A DNA stretch of 64,000 bases from Caldanaerobius polysaccharolyticus DSM 13641 (lineage in GTDB: Bacteria > Bacillota > Thermoanaerobacteria > Thermoanaerobacterales > Caldanaerobiaceae): NCBI RefSeq assembly GCF_000427425.1, contig NZ_KE386494.1:584545-648544 (forward strand), written 5' to 3'. The notes below the pieces were generated by a model. That model worked only from the letters and a program-made list of their open reading frames with translations, was not told where the DNA came from and did no database searches. Positions 6,582-14,064 of this stretch are shown here, in pieces. Position 1 is the stretch's first letter. Each line of letters starts with the position of its first letter. The position numbers were made by a program, and so were the translations under genes.

Positions 6582-8372
6582 TTAACTGACGTATAGATAC
6601 GTCTTTCTGGCAAAGGGAGTCCTGGCCCACCAGTTTTTTATCCACGGTATCACATAGTAATCCAACCCGCACGCTCTCCCTGCTCCACCCATAAGGGCAA
6701 TAGCCGCAAATATATACCACAGTATCGACTTGTCTGCCATCGCAGAGAGGATAAAGTTCAGCGCAAGGAATATAGATCCCGCCGACGCCAGCACGGTAAA
6801 CAATCCTGCTATCAGCGCCAAACCTATAGCCACTTCTGTCATCACTACCATAGCCTGGAATACAAAGGCATGGGGCGCTACAAAGGTATCCATAAACCAT
6901 TTGTAAACAGCCGGAGGCTGTTTTAACAATGGCTGCACCGTCTGCACTGTATTTGCAGCCTCACCAGCCTTGGCCGTAGCTCCTGATACGTCTGATGTGC
7001 TTATGATAAATATCTTTGAAGGATTAAGCCAACCTTGCTGTATCTTGCTTATCCCCTCAATAAGCCACAACGCACCCACATATATCCTTAGGCATACCAA
7101 CCATAGTATAGGCATTCTAGCTGCCACATGACCCCCCAACAGCGATCGATTGCCTTTAATCTCAAAGAACTCGTGCATGATATAAGATAAAACAGCGTTA
7201 AGACCCGCCACCCCAAATAAATAATGCATATTTACTAGATGCTTCATGGCCATAGCTAAAAAACCTGACAGCGATACGCCCATCAATTCTGCCACTGCAT
7301 ACCTGCTGCCCAAAGACACCATAAACCCATGGTAATTTGGCTTAAAAGGCTTTTTGGAATCGCCATTCATATCCGCTATTATGTTGTGAACAGCGGTTTC
7401 TGCGGTCTGCAGCGCGGTTTCCACAACCTGTGGAGCAGGTTTGCCTTCGTGTTCACAATAAGCCACATCGCCTATTACATATACATTCTCTTTTCCCGCC
7501 GCCTGCATGTACTCATTGGTCTGTATTCTATATCTCTTATTCAGCTCCAACCCAAAGTTTTCAGCACACCTGTTTCCCTGGACTCCACACGTCCATATAA
7601 GGGTTTTTGTCTCTATCCTATTTCCGTCTTTTAGCACCACATAGCCTTCGTTTACTTCAGTTATAGCGCAATTGGTTAGAATTTTTACTCCCTGCTTGGT
7701 TAGGTATTTAAACGCCTTGGCTGCCAGCTTCTGGTTTAAGTTAGGCAGTATGTTACCTAGTGCCTCCACAACCATAACTTTTACATCGCCGCGATCTATA
7801 TGGTATTTAGTGCATAAATCTCGTGTCCATTCCGCCAGTTCACCCGCGGTCTCTATTCCGGTAAACCCTGCACCTGCCACTACAAAAGTAAGCAGTTTCT
7901 TTCTCTTCTCCACATCTTCTTCCACACTGGCTTTTCTGAACATTTCCTCAATATGTTCTCTGGTCTTAGTCGCCGATTCCAGCGATCCTACTGTAAAACC
8001 GTACTCAAATACACCAGGTACGCCAAAGTCACAGGGCTCACTGCCCACAGCGATGATCAGATAGTCATAACCGTACTGCCCTGCTTTACCGATTACTAGC
8101 TGCATTTCATAATCAACTTTCTCTACTTCATCAGTTATTACATTTACTTTTTTACCTGCAAAGATCTTATGCAGATACACGCAGACGCTATCAGGCTCCA
8201 GTCTCGCGCCAGCCACCTCGTGTAGATCCGTCACCAACGTGTGATAAGGTTTTTTATCGATGAGGGTTATTTCAACGCCTTCTTCCTTCTTAAGTTTCCT
8301 GTTTAACAGCTTGGCAGCATGTACACCTCCGTACCCGGCGCCAACGATTACAATCCTTTTATTACGACTCAT
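6582..8372 (-). CDS. ndh2: Type II NADH dehydrogenase fused to a C-terminal DoxX-like membrane domain (Ndh2)
   Basis: Oxidises NADH through FAD and reduces membrane quinone without pumping protons. The 596-residue protein has an FAD site near the N-terminus (VGAGYGG, residues 10-16), an NADH site (VAGAGFTGIETAGE, about 165-178) and the late FAD segment VYVIGDVAY (about 297-305). Usual NDH-2 enzymes end near residue 400. Here about 200 more residues follow, with four or five membrane segments and an extracytoplasmic loop, resembling DoxX. This extension matches the Ndh2 of EET loci. The ATG at 8372 follows GGAGG by eight bases; the GTG at 8387 overlaps that site. First gene of ndh2-eetA-eetB-dmkB. 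Confidence 0.87.
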   Translation of the reverse strand: MSRNKRIVIVGAGYGGVHAAKLLNRKLKKEEGVEITLIDKKPYHTLVTDLHEVAGARLEPDSVCVYLHKIFAGKKVNVITDEVEKVDYEMQLVIGKAGQYGYDYLIIAVGSEPCDFGVPGVFEYGFTVGSLESATKTREHIEEMFRKASVEEDVEKRKKLLTFVVAGAGFTGIETAGELAEWTRDLCTKYHIDRGDVKVMVVEALGNILPNLNQKLAAKAFKYLTKQGVKILTNCAITEVNEGYVVLKDGNRIETKTLIWTCGVQGNRCAENFGLELNKRYRIQTNEYMQAAGKENVYVIGDVAYCEHEGKPAPQVVETALQTAETAVHNIIADMNGDSKKPFKPNYHGFMVSLGSRYAVAELMGVSLSGFLAMAMKHLVNMHYLFGVAGLNAVLSYIMHEFFEIKGNRSLLGGHVAARMPILWLVCLRIYVGALWLIEGISKIQQGWLNPSKIFIISTSDVSGATAKAGEAANTVQTVQPLLKQPPAVYKWFMDTFVAPHAFVFQAMVVMTEVAIGLALIAGLFTVLASAGSIFLALNFILSAMADKSILWYIFAAIALMGGAGRACGLDYYVIPWIKNWWARTPFARKTYLYVS

Positions 8373-8404
8373 ACTCTCCGCCTCCACCCTTTGAAAATCC
8401 CCTG

Positions 8405-8460
8405 TTTGTCTATACTTTCACAATTATTCTATTACAAAAATATTTATTTGTCTATACTTT
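8405..8460. repeat. Direct repeat flanking the ndh2 promoter
   Basis: The 14-base word AAAGTATAGACAAA occurs twice on the minus strand, at 8405-8418 and 8447-8460, 42 bases apart, close to four helical turns. One copy covers the -35 box, the other lies in the leader just after the -10 box. A pair of regulator sites is a reasonable guess; the regulator is unknown. Confidence 0.5.
8426..8454 (-). promoter_or_regulatory. Probable promoter of ndh2-eetA-eetB-dmkB
   Basis: TAGACA (8449-8454), 17 bases, TAGAAT (8426-8431). Both boxes deviate from consensus by one or two bases, so the promoter may depend on an activator. Confidence 0.5.
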
Positions 8461-8515
8461 TTAAATTCAAAAAACAGATATAAAATATATTTAAATAAGT
8501 GCAAAGGTGATGGAT

Positions 8516-9481
8516 ATGATAAGAGGATTAGCGTACAAGAACGGCAAGATATACAAGGACTTTCCTGTAGAAAAAATAAAAGAATTTTTATCAGACTCAG
8601 CTTTAATCTGGCTGGATATGGAAAAACCTGATGAAAAAGAGTTATCGCTCCTAAATGACGTGTTTCACTTTCATCCCCTGGCAATAGAAGATTGTGTAAA
8701 AAGGCAACAGCGGGCAAAAGTAGATGATTATAAAGACTATTACTTCATATTGCTCAACGCATTTAAAGGAAGGGACGTCAACAGGCACTTTACGTACTCT
8801 GAAATATACATGTTCCTTGGCAAAAACTACTTTGTCACGCTTCATTGGGAAAATCTCAATACCCTTGAGTCAGTTTACAGGAGAACCGCTGAATCAGAAA
8901 TAATATTTGAAAGAGGCATAGATTTTATACCTTACAACGTCCTTGACGCCGTTGTGGACGATTATTTCCCTGTAATGGATAGAATAGGCGAGCGAATAGA
9001 TTACATAGAAGAAGAGATCTTCAAAAACCCATATCCGCAAAAGATACAGGATGAAATACTTCTATTAAAGAGAAACATGCTCAAACTGAGAAAAACCCTC
9101 TCACCTCAAAGGGAAGTGTTGAATATACTGCTAAGGCACGAACTGTACATAATAAAAGAAGAAAACAGGCCGTATTTTATGGACGTATACGACCATTTGC
9201 TCAGGATAATAGATTTACTGGATACATACCAGGACCTGTTGGCCAGCACCCTTGAGCTCTTCATGTCCCAGATATCTAATAAGATGAACGGAATCATGAA
9301 GACGCTGACTATTATAACCACGATAATAATGCCCCTTACCCTTATAACAGGAATATACGGCATGAATTTCAAATACATGCCAGAGTTAAACAACCATTAC
9401 GGCTACTTTATCACGCTGGCCGTTATGGGCCTTATAACGATTCTGGAATTCATATTCTTTAAAATAAAAAAATGGCTTTAA
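8516..9481 (+). CDS. corA: CorA-family magnesium/divalent cation transporter
   Basis: Pentameric membrane channel for magnesium or cobalt. The 321-residue protein has a long acidic and alpha-helical cytoplasmic domain and two C-terminal membrane helices. The signature GMN motif is present at the end of the first helix (GIYGMNFKYMPE), and a short basic tail (KIKKWL) follows the second. The ATG at 8516 is chosen because AAAGGTGAT (8504-8512) sits just upstream; the GTG at 8507 lies inside that site. It is divergent from ndh2 and stands alone. No M-box leader fits in the short upstream region. Confidence 0.92.
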   Translation: MIRGLAYKNGKIYKDFPVEKIKEFLSDSALIWLDMEKPDEKELSLLNDVFHFHPLAIEDCVKRQQRAKVDDYKDYYFILLNAFKGRDVNRHFTYSEIYMFLGKNYFVTLHWENLNTLESVYRRTAESEIIFERGIDFIPYNVLDAVVDDYFPVMDRIGERIDYIEEEIFKNPYPQKIQDEILLLKRNMLKLRKTLSPQREVLNILLRHELYIIKEENRPYFMDVYDHLLRIIDLLDTYQDLLASTLELFMSQISNKMNGIMKTLTIITTIIMPLTLITGIYGMNFKYMPELNNHYGYFITLAVMGLITILEFIFFKIKKWL

Positions 9482-9485
9482 AAAT

Positions 9486-9514
9486 CAAAGCACCCCCTTT
9501 TAGGGGATGCTTTG
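9486..9514 (-). terminator. Terminator after trxA (possibly also corA)
   Basis: CAAAGCA (9486-9492) pairs with TGCTTTG (9508-9514), extended inward by a CCCC/GGGG pairing. The T-run (ATTTTTA) follows on the minus strand, so it mainly serves trxA. Confidence 0.75.
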
Positions 9515-9516
9515 CG

Positions 9517-9834
9517 TTAATCCACATACTGCATGATCCTGCTTACCAGTTGTTGTTTTGGCGTTACTCCTATGACCTTGTCTACCATTTTGCCATCCTT
9601 AAAAATTCCCAGCGTGGGTATGCTCATGATCCTGTAAGTGGACGCTATCAGCGGATTCTCATCTACGTTTAACTTGACAACTTTTATCTCAGGATGCTCT
9701 TCTGCAATCTGATCCACTACTGGCGACATCATCCTGCAGGGCATGCACCACTCTGCCCAAAAATCAACTAAAACGGGTTTATCGGCGCTTAAAACCTCCT
9801 GAGCGAAATTCCCATCTCTCGCCTCAAAGACCAT
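9517..9834 (-). CDS. trxA: Thioredoxin with CMPC active site
   Basis: Small cytoplasmic disulfide reductase of 105 residues, standard thioredoxin length. The fold landmarks are present: VLVDFWAEWC, the cis-proline segment SIPTLGIFKDG, and VIGVTPKQQL. The active site reads WCMPC (Cys30 and Cys33) instead of the usual WCGPC. The residues between the cysteines affect redox potential, so it may differ in partner choice. It has its own promoter (9889-9917), a 5' hairpin in the leader and a terminator, so it is a single-gene unit. No thioredoxin reductase is nearby. Confidence 0.94.
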   Translation of the reverse strand: MVFEARDGNFAQEVLSADKPVLVDFWAEWCMPCRMMSPVVDQIAEEHPEIKVVKLNVDENPLIASTYRIMSIPTLGIFKDGKMVDKVIGVTPKQQLVSRIMQYVD

Positions 9835-9855
9835 ATTGATCCCTCCTATCTCTCT

Positions 9856-9876
9856 ACCCCCCTATTGCAGGGGGGT
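9856..9876 (-). promoter_or_regulatory. GC hairpin in the trxA leader
   Basis: A stem of ACCCCCC against GGGGGGT with a seven-base loop. It begins about five bases after the predicted transcription start and ends before the GGAGGG ribosome site. No U-run follows. A 5' mRNA-stabilising hairpin or a control element are both possible. Confidence 0.6.
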
Positions 9877-9888
9877 GTATCTAAATAC

Positions 9889-9917
9889 AATATAATACAT
9901 TTGATCCAACATGTCAA
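9889..9917 (-). promoter_or_regulatory. trxA promoter
   Basis: TTGACA (9912-9917), 17 bases, TATATT (9889-9894). The -35 box overlaps the stop codon of the upstream acetyltransferase-like gene. Confidence 0.8.
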
Positions 9918-10966
9918 GAAAATTTTTCTTTGACATACCTTATAATTCTATCCTCCAATAGAACTCCTCTCTTCAAAAGCTCCGATAGTGCTGTGCCACG
10001 AGATATGACAACTCTATAGATACGCCTGCTTTTATTTGTCCACAAGTATTTATAGCTTTCATTTCCCCTTAAAAAATCAAATACCCGTACCCCATTTTCC
10101 ACAGCTTCTTTAACGGTCAACCCTATAAGTACATTGCCTATGCTGAACTTTGAATACCGCATATCAAAACCGCTTAAATAGTAATAATAACACCTGTTCG
10201 TTTTGAATCCGTATATAACCGCCGCTATTTCGCCGTTTATGCTTATAGCGTTGAGCAGCAAAAAACCTACCTCAAAAAGCTTTTTCGCCACAGATATGTG
10301 AAATCGCCTTACCCTTTCAGAATAAAAAGCCCCTGGCATCCCCTTCTTATGCCATCTCTCCTGGTGGTACCTTATAAGGTAGCGCATAAAAATCTCTACG
10401 TCTTCTGCTGAATGAGGCCTTTGCACCTCAAATTCAAAATCCCTTTGCAACCGCCTGGTGGAATATTCTAAGTTTTTCCTAAAGCGCTTATTCAAACTGG
10501 CTTTGCACCGATCCCAGTCATCTGCCAGGTCCATGTATGGACATACTTCCTGAGGAATTACAACGGCTTTATTTTCAAAATTTTCCCTTGCGAATTTCAA
10601 AAAATCCGAACCCTCGGGTATATGCTCTAAATCAAACACACCGCAGGGAGATGTAAAACCGCTAATCAGATCCATCATTAAATCAAATCTCTTAGAGGGA
10701 CTTAATGCGTCCAGGTAATCGCTGTTGTTATACCCCACAAACCTATACCTTAGCCCCGAAGCTATCAGAGGCATTAATGAAACAACTTTGTCGTCCTTTT
10801 CTTCTACCAGCACAAGAGGTTTACGCCTTTTCCCAAAATACTTAAGCCATTCTGAAATCCACTCATAGCTTAAAAAAGGTGTAAAAAATTCCTGTTGCTG
10901 TATACCTATCCACTTGTCACGGTATTTTTCTAATTTCCCTATATCATCTATTATCAAAAATCCCAC
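9914..10966 (-). CDS. GNAT/FemAB-like acyltransferase (CelD/Acetyltransf_6 type)
   Basis: A 350-residue cytoplasmic protein resembling the BcsL/CelD group of GNAT-fold transferases linked to cell envelope and polysaccharide metabolism. The recognisable C-terminal half contains RFHISVAKKLFEVG, SINGEIAAVIYGF, YYYYLSGFD and a glycine-containing VFDFLRGNESYKYLW segment. Start is GTG at 10966, with GGGAGA seven bases upstream and only a one-base gap from the dedA stop; a longer frame to 11026 runs back into dedA and lacks a ribosome site. It is the last gene of glycosyltransferase-marR-dedA-acyltransferase, so a role in modifying a glycan or lipid is a guess. The true substrate is unknown. Confidence 0.68.
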   Translation of the reverse strand: MGFLIIDDIGKLEKYRDKWIGIQQQEFFTPFLSYEWISEWLKYFGKRRKPLVLVEEKDDKVVSLMPLIASGLRYRFVGYNNSDYLDALSPSKRFDLMMDLISGFTSPCGVFDLEHIPEGSDFLKFARENFENKAVVIPQEVCPYMDLADDWDRCKASLNKRFRKNLEYSTRRLQRDFEFEVQRPHSAEDVEIFMRYLIRYHQERWHKKGMPGAFYSERVRRFHISVAKKLFEVGFLLLNAISINGEIAAVIYGFKTNRCYYYYLSGFDMRYSKFSIGNVLIGLTVKEAVENGVRVFDFLRGNESYKYLWTNKSRRIYRVVISRGTALSELLKRGVLLEDRIIRYVKEKFS

Positions 10967-10967
10967 T

Positions 10968-11579
10968 TTACTTTCTCCCGTTCCTATACAACTTAATAAA
11001 TTTCCACCATACAAAAACCACAACAAACGCGATCAACGGAGTGGCTATGTAAAGAAGAAACCTGTTATGCCTTATGATGTTAACAACATTGACGCTCTGA
11101 GTCCCCACAACAGTCCAGAAACTAGCCCATATAAAATCACCGCAAAGGGAGTAAAAGGTATAGGTCAGCACGTTCATTCGCGATATGCCAGAAACCCAGA
11201 TAGCAGGGGTCCTGGTAACGCCTATTATCCTGCTTATAAACACGATTACGCCGCCGTATTTATCGTACCACCTGCTCACCCTGTCTATATCCTCATGGGT
11301 CAAACGCAGATAACGGCCGTACTTTTCCACAAAAGGCCTCCCACCATAGTACCCTGCGAGATATGCCGCTATATTTCCCGTCAAATTTCCCAAGGTAGCA
11401 ACCGCAACCACTAGCCAAAAAGAAAAAATGTCCTTTGCTATTAACACACCTGCTGCAAAGAACAAAATCTCCACAGGGCCAGGCATACCTGTACCCTCAA
11501 TCGCCAACCCCACAAACACCGCCATATACCCATATTGCACTACGTAATCATATACGTGCTTAGCAAAACCACTGCTCAT
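10968..11579 (-). CDS. DedA-family membrane protein
   Basis: A 203-residue multi-spanning membrane protein. DedA features are visible: EGTGMPGPVEILFFAAGVL near residues 28-46, the glycine-rich GNLTGNIAAYLAGYYGG segment, and VFISRIIGVTRTPAIWVSGISRM, which holds the conserved arginine and proline. Members flip phospholipids or carrier lipids such as undecaprenyl phosphate; which applies here cannot be told. The ATG at 11579 follows CTGGAGAGG. It lies between marR and the acyltransferase gene with very short gaps. Confidence 0.88.
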   Translation of the reverse strand: MSSGFAKHVYDYVVQYGYMAVFVGLAIEGTGMPGPVEILFFAAGVLIAKDIFSFWLVVAVATLGNLTGNIAAYLAGYYGGRPFVEKYGRYLRLTHEDIDRVSRWYDKYGGVIVFISRIIGVTRTPAIWVSGISRMNVLTYTFYSLCGDFIWASFWTVVGTQSVNVVNIIRHNRFLLYIATPLIAFVVVFVWWKFIKLYRNGRK

Positions 11580-11597
11580 TACGACCTCTCCAGTAGT

Positions 11598-12032
11598 TCA
11601 GGCCCAGACTTTCCTTAAGAGTTCATTGGCCTCCGATAGCAATTCTTTAAGTCTATTCTTATCTGCATCGTCCAGGCGACGAACTTTATCCTCTAGCAGT
11701 CCTATAAAGTGTTCAGCGCTCTCCTTTAAATATTGTTCCCCTTTTTCAGAAAGTTCTACGTAAATTATCCTTCTGTCTTTTGTGCACGGTGTCCTCTTTA
11801 CAAAACCCTCTTCAACCAACTTATTGACCATCACCGTAAGGCTACCAAAACTTATACAGGATATGGCGCTGAGGTCCCCCATTCTGCAAGGCTGTATCTT
11901 TTTTATATTGCTCAATATCTTATACTGGGAGGGGGTTATAACAGCATGTTTAAAAAGGTGTTTGAAGTATTTTATATTGTCAAAATAAAATGCCGCCATC
12001 ACCGCAGCCAAATCGCGATCCAGTTTATTCAT
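11598..12032 (-). CDS. MarR-family transcriptional regulator
   Basis: A 144-residue winged-helix regulator. The DNA-binding part reads ITPSQYKILSNIKKIQPCRMGDLSAISCISFGS and then the wing KRTPCTKDRRIIYVELSEKG (the arginine-rich DxRR wing is typical). The ATG at 12032 is chosen because GAAGAGGG lies just before it and the length fits the family; the frame can be extended to 12077. A palindrome at 12048-12061 lies immediately upstream and is a candidate autoregulatory site. Its likely targets are its own neighbours. The ligand is unknown. Confidence 0.88.
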   Translation of the reverse strand: MNKLDRDLAAVMAAFYFDNIKYFKHLFKHAVITPSQYKILSNIKKIQPCRMGDLSAISCISFGSLTVMVNKLVEEGFVKRTPCTKDRRIIYVELSEKGEQYLKESAEHFIGLLEDKVRRLDDADKNRLKELLSEANELLRKVWA

Positions 12033-12047
12033 ACTATCCCTCTTCAT

Positions 12048-12061
12048 TTGATATATGTCAA
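12048..12061. promoter_or_regulatory. Palindrome upstream of marR, candidate operator
   Basis: TTGATATATGTCAA: TTGA and TCAA arms around a six-base centre, 15 bases before the marR start and just after the glycosyltransferase stop. MarR proteins usually bind short palindromes of this size; assignment is by position only. Confidence 0.4.
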
Positions 12062-12069
12062 AAACCTTG

Positions 12070-13173
12070 TTACACATTTATTATATCAAATTCTTCGTCA
12101 AATAAGCAATTCCAATCATATTTCTGCGATAACTTTCTAGCATTTTCCGAACATCTTTCATAAAATTCCTGATCTTTCAGCAACACGTCAACAGCCTTTA
12201 CAAATTCGCTTTGACTATAGTCTATGGCAATGCCCGCGTTATTGCCTTTCAGTAGCCTACCCATATCCCCTACATCTGTACCTATTACAGGCAACCCCGC
12301 TGCCATATACTCTATTACCTTTAAAGGAAAGGCATATCTCACCAGTTCTATCGGCTTTAGCACAGCCACTCCTATCCTGGCGTTGCTGAAATAGCTAGGT
12401 AAATCCTCATACTTTACAGTCCCGTTAAATTTAATATAAGCCTCTAAAGACAAATCCCTCACCAGCTGAAATAGCATTTTTTCCTTGCTTCCCTTGCCCA
12501 AAATGGTCATTCTTATACCAGGATTGATTTCAACCAACTTGTGCATGCCTCTTATGGCAAACTCCACTCCTGCCCAATCTTCCAGTGCCCCTGAATATAT
12601 CAAATCCACAGACTTATGAGCACTGTAGTCGACTCTATTCTCTCTGAATAATTTAAGATCAACGCCGTTAGGAATAAAATACACGGGGATCTGCGTTTGA
12701 TACTTTCTCAGCTCTATAAGTTCTTCGCTTACACATATGACGATATCAGCCCAGTTAAGGCACAATCTTTCCATCTGCCTTACCCTTTCGTATATCACGT
12801 CATAATCAAAAAAAGCAGGGAAATAATCTACATCTTCGTAAACCAGTTTGTCTACTCTGCCTTTGCGCTTTAAAATAATCGCTACCAAACCCGCCCATGG
12901 GCCTATAGCTATGCATACGTCGTAATGGTCGCTGTCTAACCTGGAATAAGGCAAATATATAGAATTAGGGTTAAAGGTATCAGCAAAGCTAAGAGAGACA
13001 ATTATATACCTCACATTATCTTCTCTAACATCGTTTATGCTGCCGTTATTCTCAAAAGAAGCCGATAAAACCGTGGTCTTCATGCCTCTTTTTTTAAGGT
13101 ACTTTATCATATGATGAGGTCTTTGAGTAAGAGACTTATTCAAATCGATGGTAGTTATAACCAGGATGCTCAT
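12070..13173 (-). CDS. Glycosyltransferase, GT4-like family
   Basis: A 367-residue GT-B fold glycosyltransferase. The N-terminal part carries TTIDLNKSLTQRPHHMIKYLKKRG, as in enzymes that scan an acceptor. The C-terminal part has YSGALEDWAGVEFAIRGM, the EYMAAGLPVIGTDVGDM donor-binding region and a NGVD loop (IPNGVDLKLFRE). No membrane segment is evident. The ATG at 13173 follows AGGAGGGC. It is upstream of marR, dedA and an acyltransferase gene, which hints at synthesis or export of a surface glycan or glycolipid. Sugar donor and acceptor cannot be read from the sequence. Confidence 0.82.
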   Translation of the reverse strand: MSILVITTIDLNKSLTQRPHHMIKYLKKRGMKTTVLSASFENNGSINDVREDNVRYIIVSLSFADTFNPNSIYLPYSRLDSDHYDVCIAIGPWAGLVAIILKRKGRVDKLVYEDVDYFPAFFDYDVIYERVRQMERLCLNWADIVICVSEELIELRKYQTQIPVYFIPNGVDLKLFRENRVDYSAHKSVDLIYSGALEDWAGVEFAIRGMHKLVEINPGIRMTILGKGSKEKMLFQLVRDLSLEAYIKFNGTVKYEDLPSYFSNARIGVAVLKPIELVRYAFPLKVIEYMAAGLPVIGTDVGDMGRLLKGNNAGIAIDYSQSEFVKAVDVLLKDQEFYERCSENARKLSQKYDWNCLFDEEFDIINV

Positions 13174-13223
13174 GGAAGCCCTCCTATACTCTATACTATA
13201 AAGTCGCCTTTATAACTTTTAAA

Positions 13224-13245
13224 ACCAGCAACTTGCGTTGCTGGT
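13224..13245 (-). terminator. Terminator after the 13263-13937 gene
   Basis: ACCAGCAA pairs with TTGCTGGT over a six-base loop, followed on the minus strand by TTTTAAAA. The stem separates this gene from the glycosyltransferase operon. Confidence 0.75.
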
Positions 13246-13262
13246 CTTCAAGCCCTAATCTG

Positions 13263-13937
13263 TTATCCGCCGTATGGAGGTACCACATCCCACAGTTGCG
13301 GCGGGAACATATCCGGGAACGGCCTTTGCATAAACTCTTCACACACATTAGCTGGAAACTCTTCGCACTCAGGCGGCGTCGGACAGAATCCAAAAGACGG
13401 TATAAGTAGCTGCACGGATATAACGGCCTTTAATATGATGAAAACGCCTAATATGACATTAATAGTGTTATCCACGTTTACTCTGCCAAAGAGGCATTCG
13501 GCACTAGCTTCAAAAGCGATATTATTAGCATTTGCTGTAGGCACGTACATGACCACATCTTTTGTAAACGTAGCCGGTGTACCCAGTACAGTCTGCTCAG
13601 CTCCACTATCGTATTTCACAATTATGTTGTAACTCACCTGAAATGTGCCCTGCACCCTCGCAAAACCCGGCCTATCCGGCAAAGGCGTCACTGTAAATCC
13701 GGTTGGTAAGAGCGTTACAGTGACATTTTCACACCTGTTGAACTGCGGATTGGTCTCTCCTATTAAAGGCACAAAAACCGTCGGAGCTATATTATCTAGG
13801 CATATTCTCTGCGAACATGCATCATAGACCTTATCAGCTACAATACAAACGATCTCGGTGGGCTCAGGGAATTGTCCGGGTTCTACTGGCCCAGGTACAA
13901 CCTGCAAGCTTCCTATGGTCTTCGCATTAAATGCCAT
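13263..13937 (-). CDS. Unrecognised cysteine-containing protein, possibly spore or surface associated
   Basis: A 224-residue protein that I do not recognise with confidence. It has no signal peptide. The N-terminal segment CIVADKVYDACSQRICLD (about residues 31-48) resembles a motif I associate with clostridial spore-surface proteins. The middle is beta-rich with threonine and valine repeats. The C-terminus is a short cysteine- and proline-rich tail (CPTPPECEEFP and then PPQLWDVVPPYGG). The ATG at 13937 follows a GGGGGATT ribosome site. It is divergent from the propeller-like gene at 14065 across a region with a palindrome. It has its own terminator. A SPOCS/DUF3794-like relationship is possible but unproven. 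Confidence 0.55.
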   Translation of the reverse strand: MAFNAKTIGSLQVVPGPVEPGQFPEPTEIVCIVADKVYDACSQRICLDNIAPTVFVPLIGETNPQFNRCENVTVTLLPTGFTVTPLPDRPGFARVQGTFQVSYNIIVKYDSGAEQTVLGTPATFTKDVVMYVPTANANNIAFEASAECLFGRVNVDNTINVILGVFIILKAVISVQLLIPSFGFCPTPPECEEFPANVCEEFMQRPFPDMFPPQLWDVVPPYGG

Positions 13938-14006
13938 GTTAATCCCCCTTTCAATTTAGTTTCTAATCCCAGTTACAGTATACGTTAATAAATTTAAAGT
14001 GTTACA

Positions 14007-14027
14007 GCATATGCAAAAAGCATATAC
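14007..14027. promoter_or_regulatory. Palindrome in the divergent promoter region 13938-14064
   Basis: GCATATGC, five A residues, then GCATATAC: a nearly perfect inverted repeat midway between two divergent unrecognised genes. It could be an operator shared by both. I see no clear sigma-A promoter in this gap. On the minus strand TATACTGTA at about the right place resembles a sigma-K -10 box (CATANNNTA) with one mismatch, which is weak support for sporulation control. Confidence 0.4.
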
Positions 14028-14064
14028 ATATTTCAAAATGAAAAAATAACAGGGGGTGATGCTG

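Noticed and set aside
6457-6900. Long minus-strand frame (147 codons) overlapping ndh2 and eetA
   Set aside because: It lies out of frame inside ndh2 and eetA, is rich in Cys/Arg/Tyr and shows no domain; a shadow of the real genes.
8461-8506. M-box magnesium riboswitch in front of corA
   Set aside because: The gap between ndh2 and corA is too short and AT-rich; no conserved M-box block is present.
12032-12061. TTGACA-N17-GATAGT as a marR promoter
   Set aside because: The -10 box would touch the start codon, leaving no leader although a ribosome site is present; the palindrome is more likely an operator.
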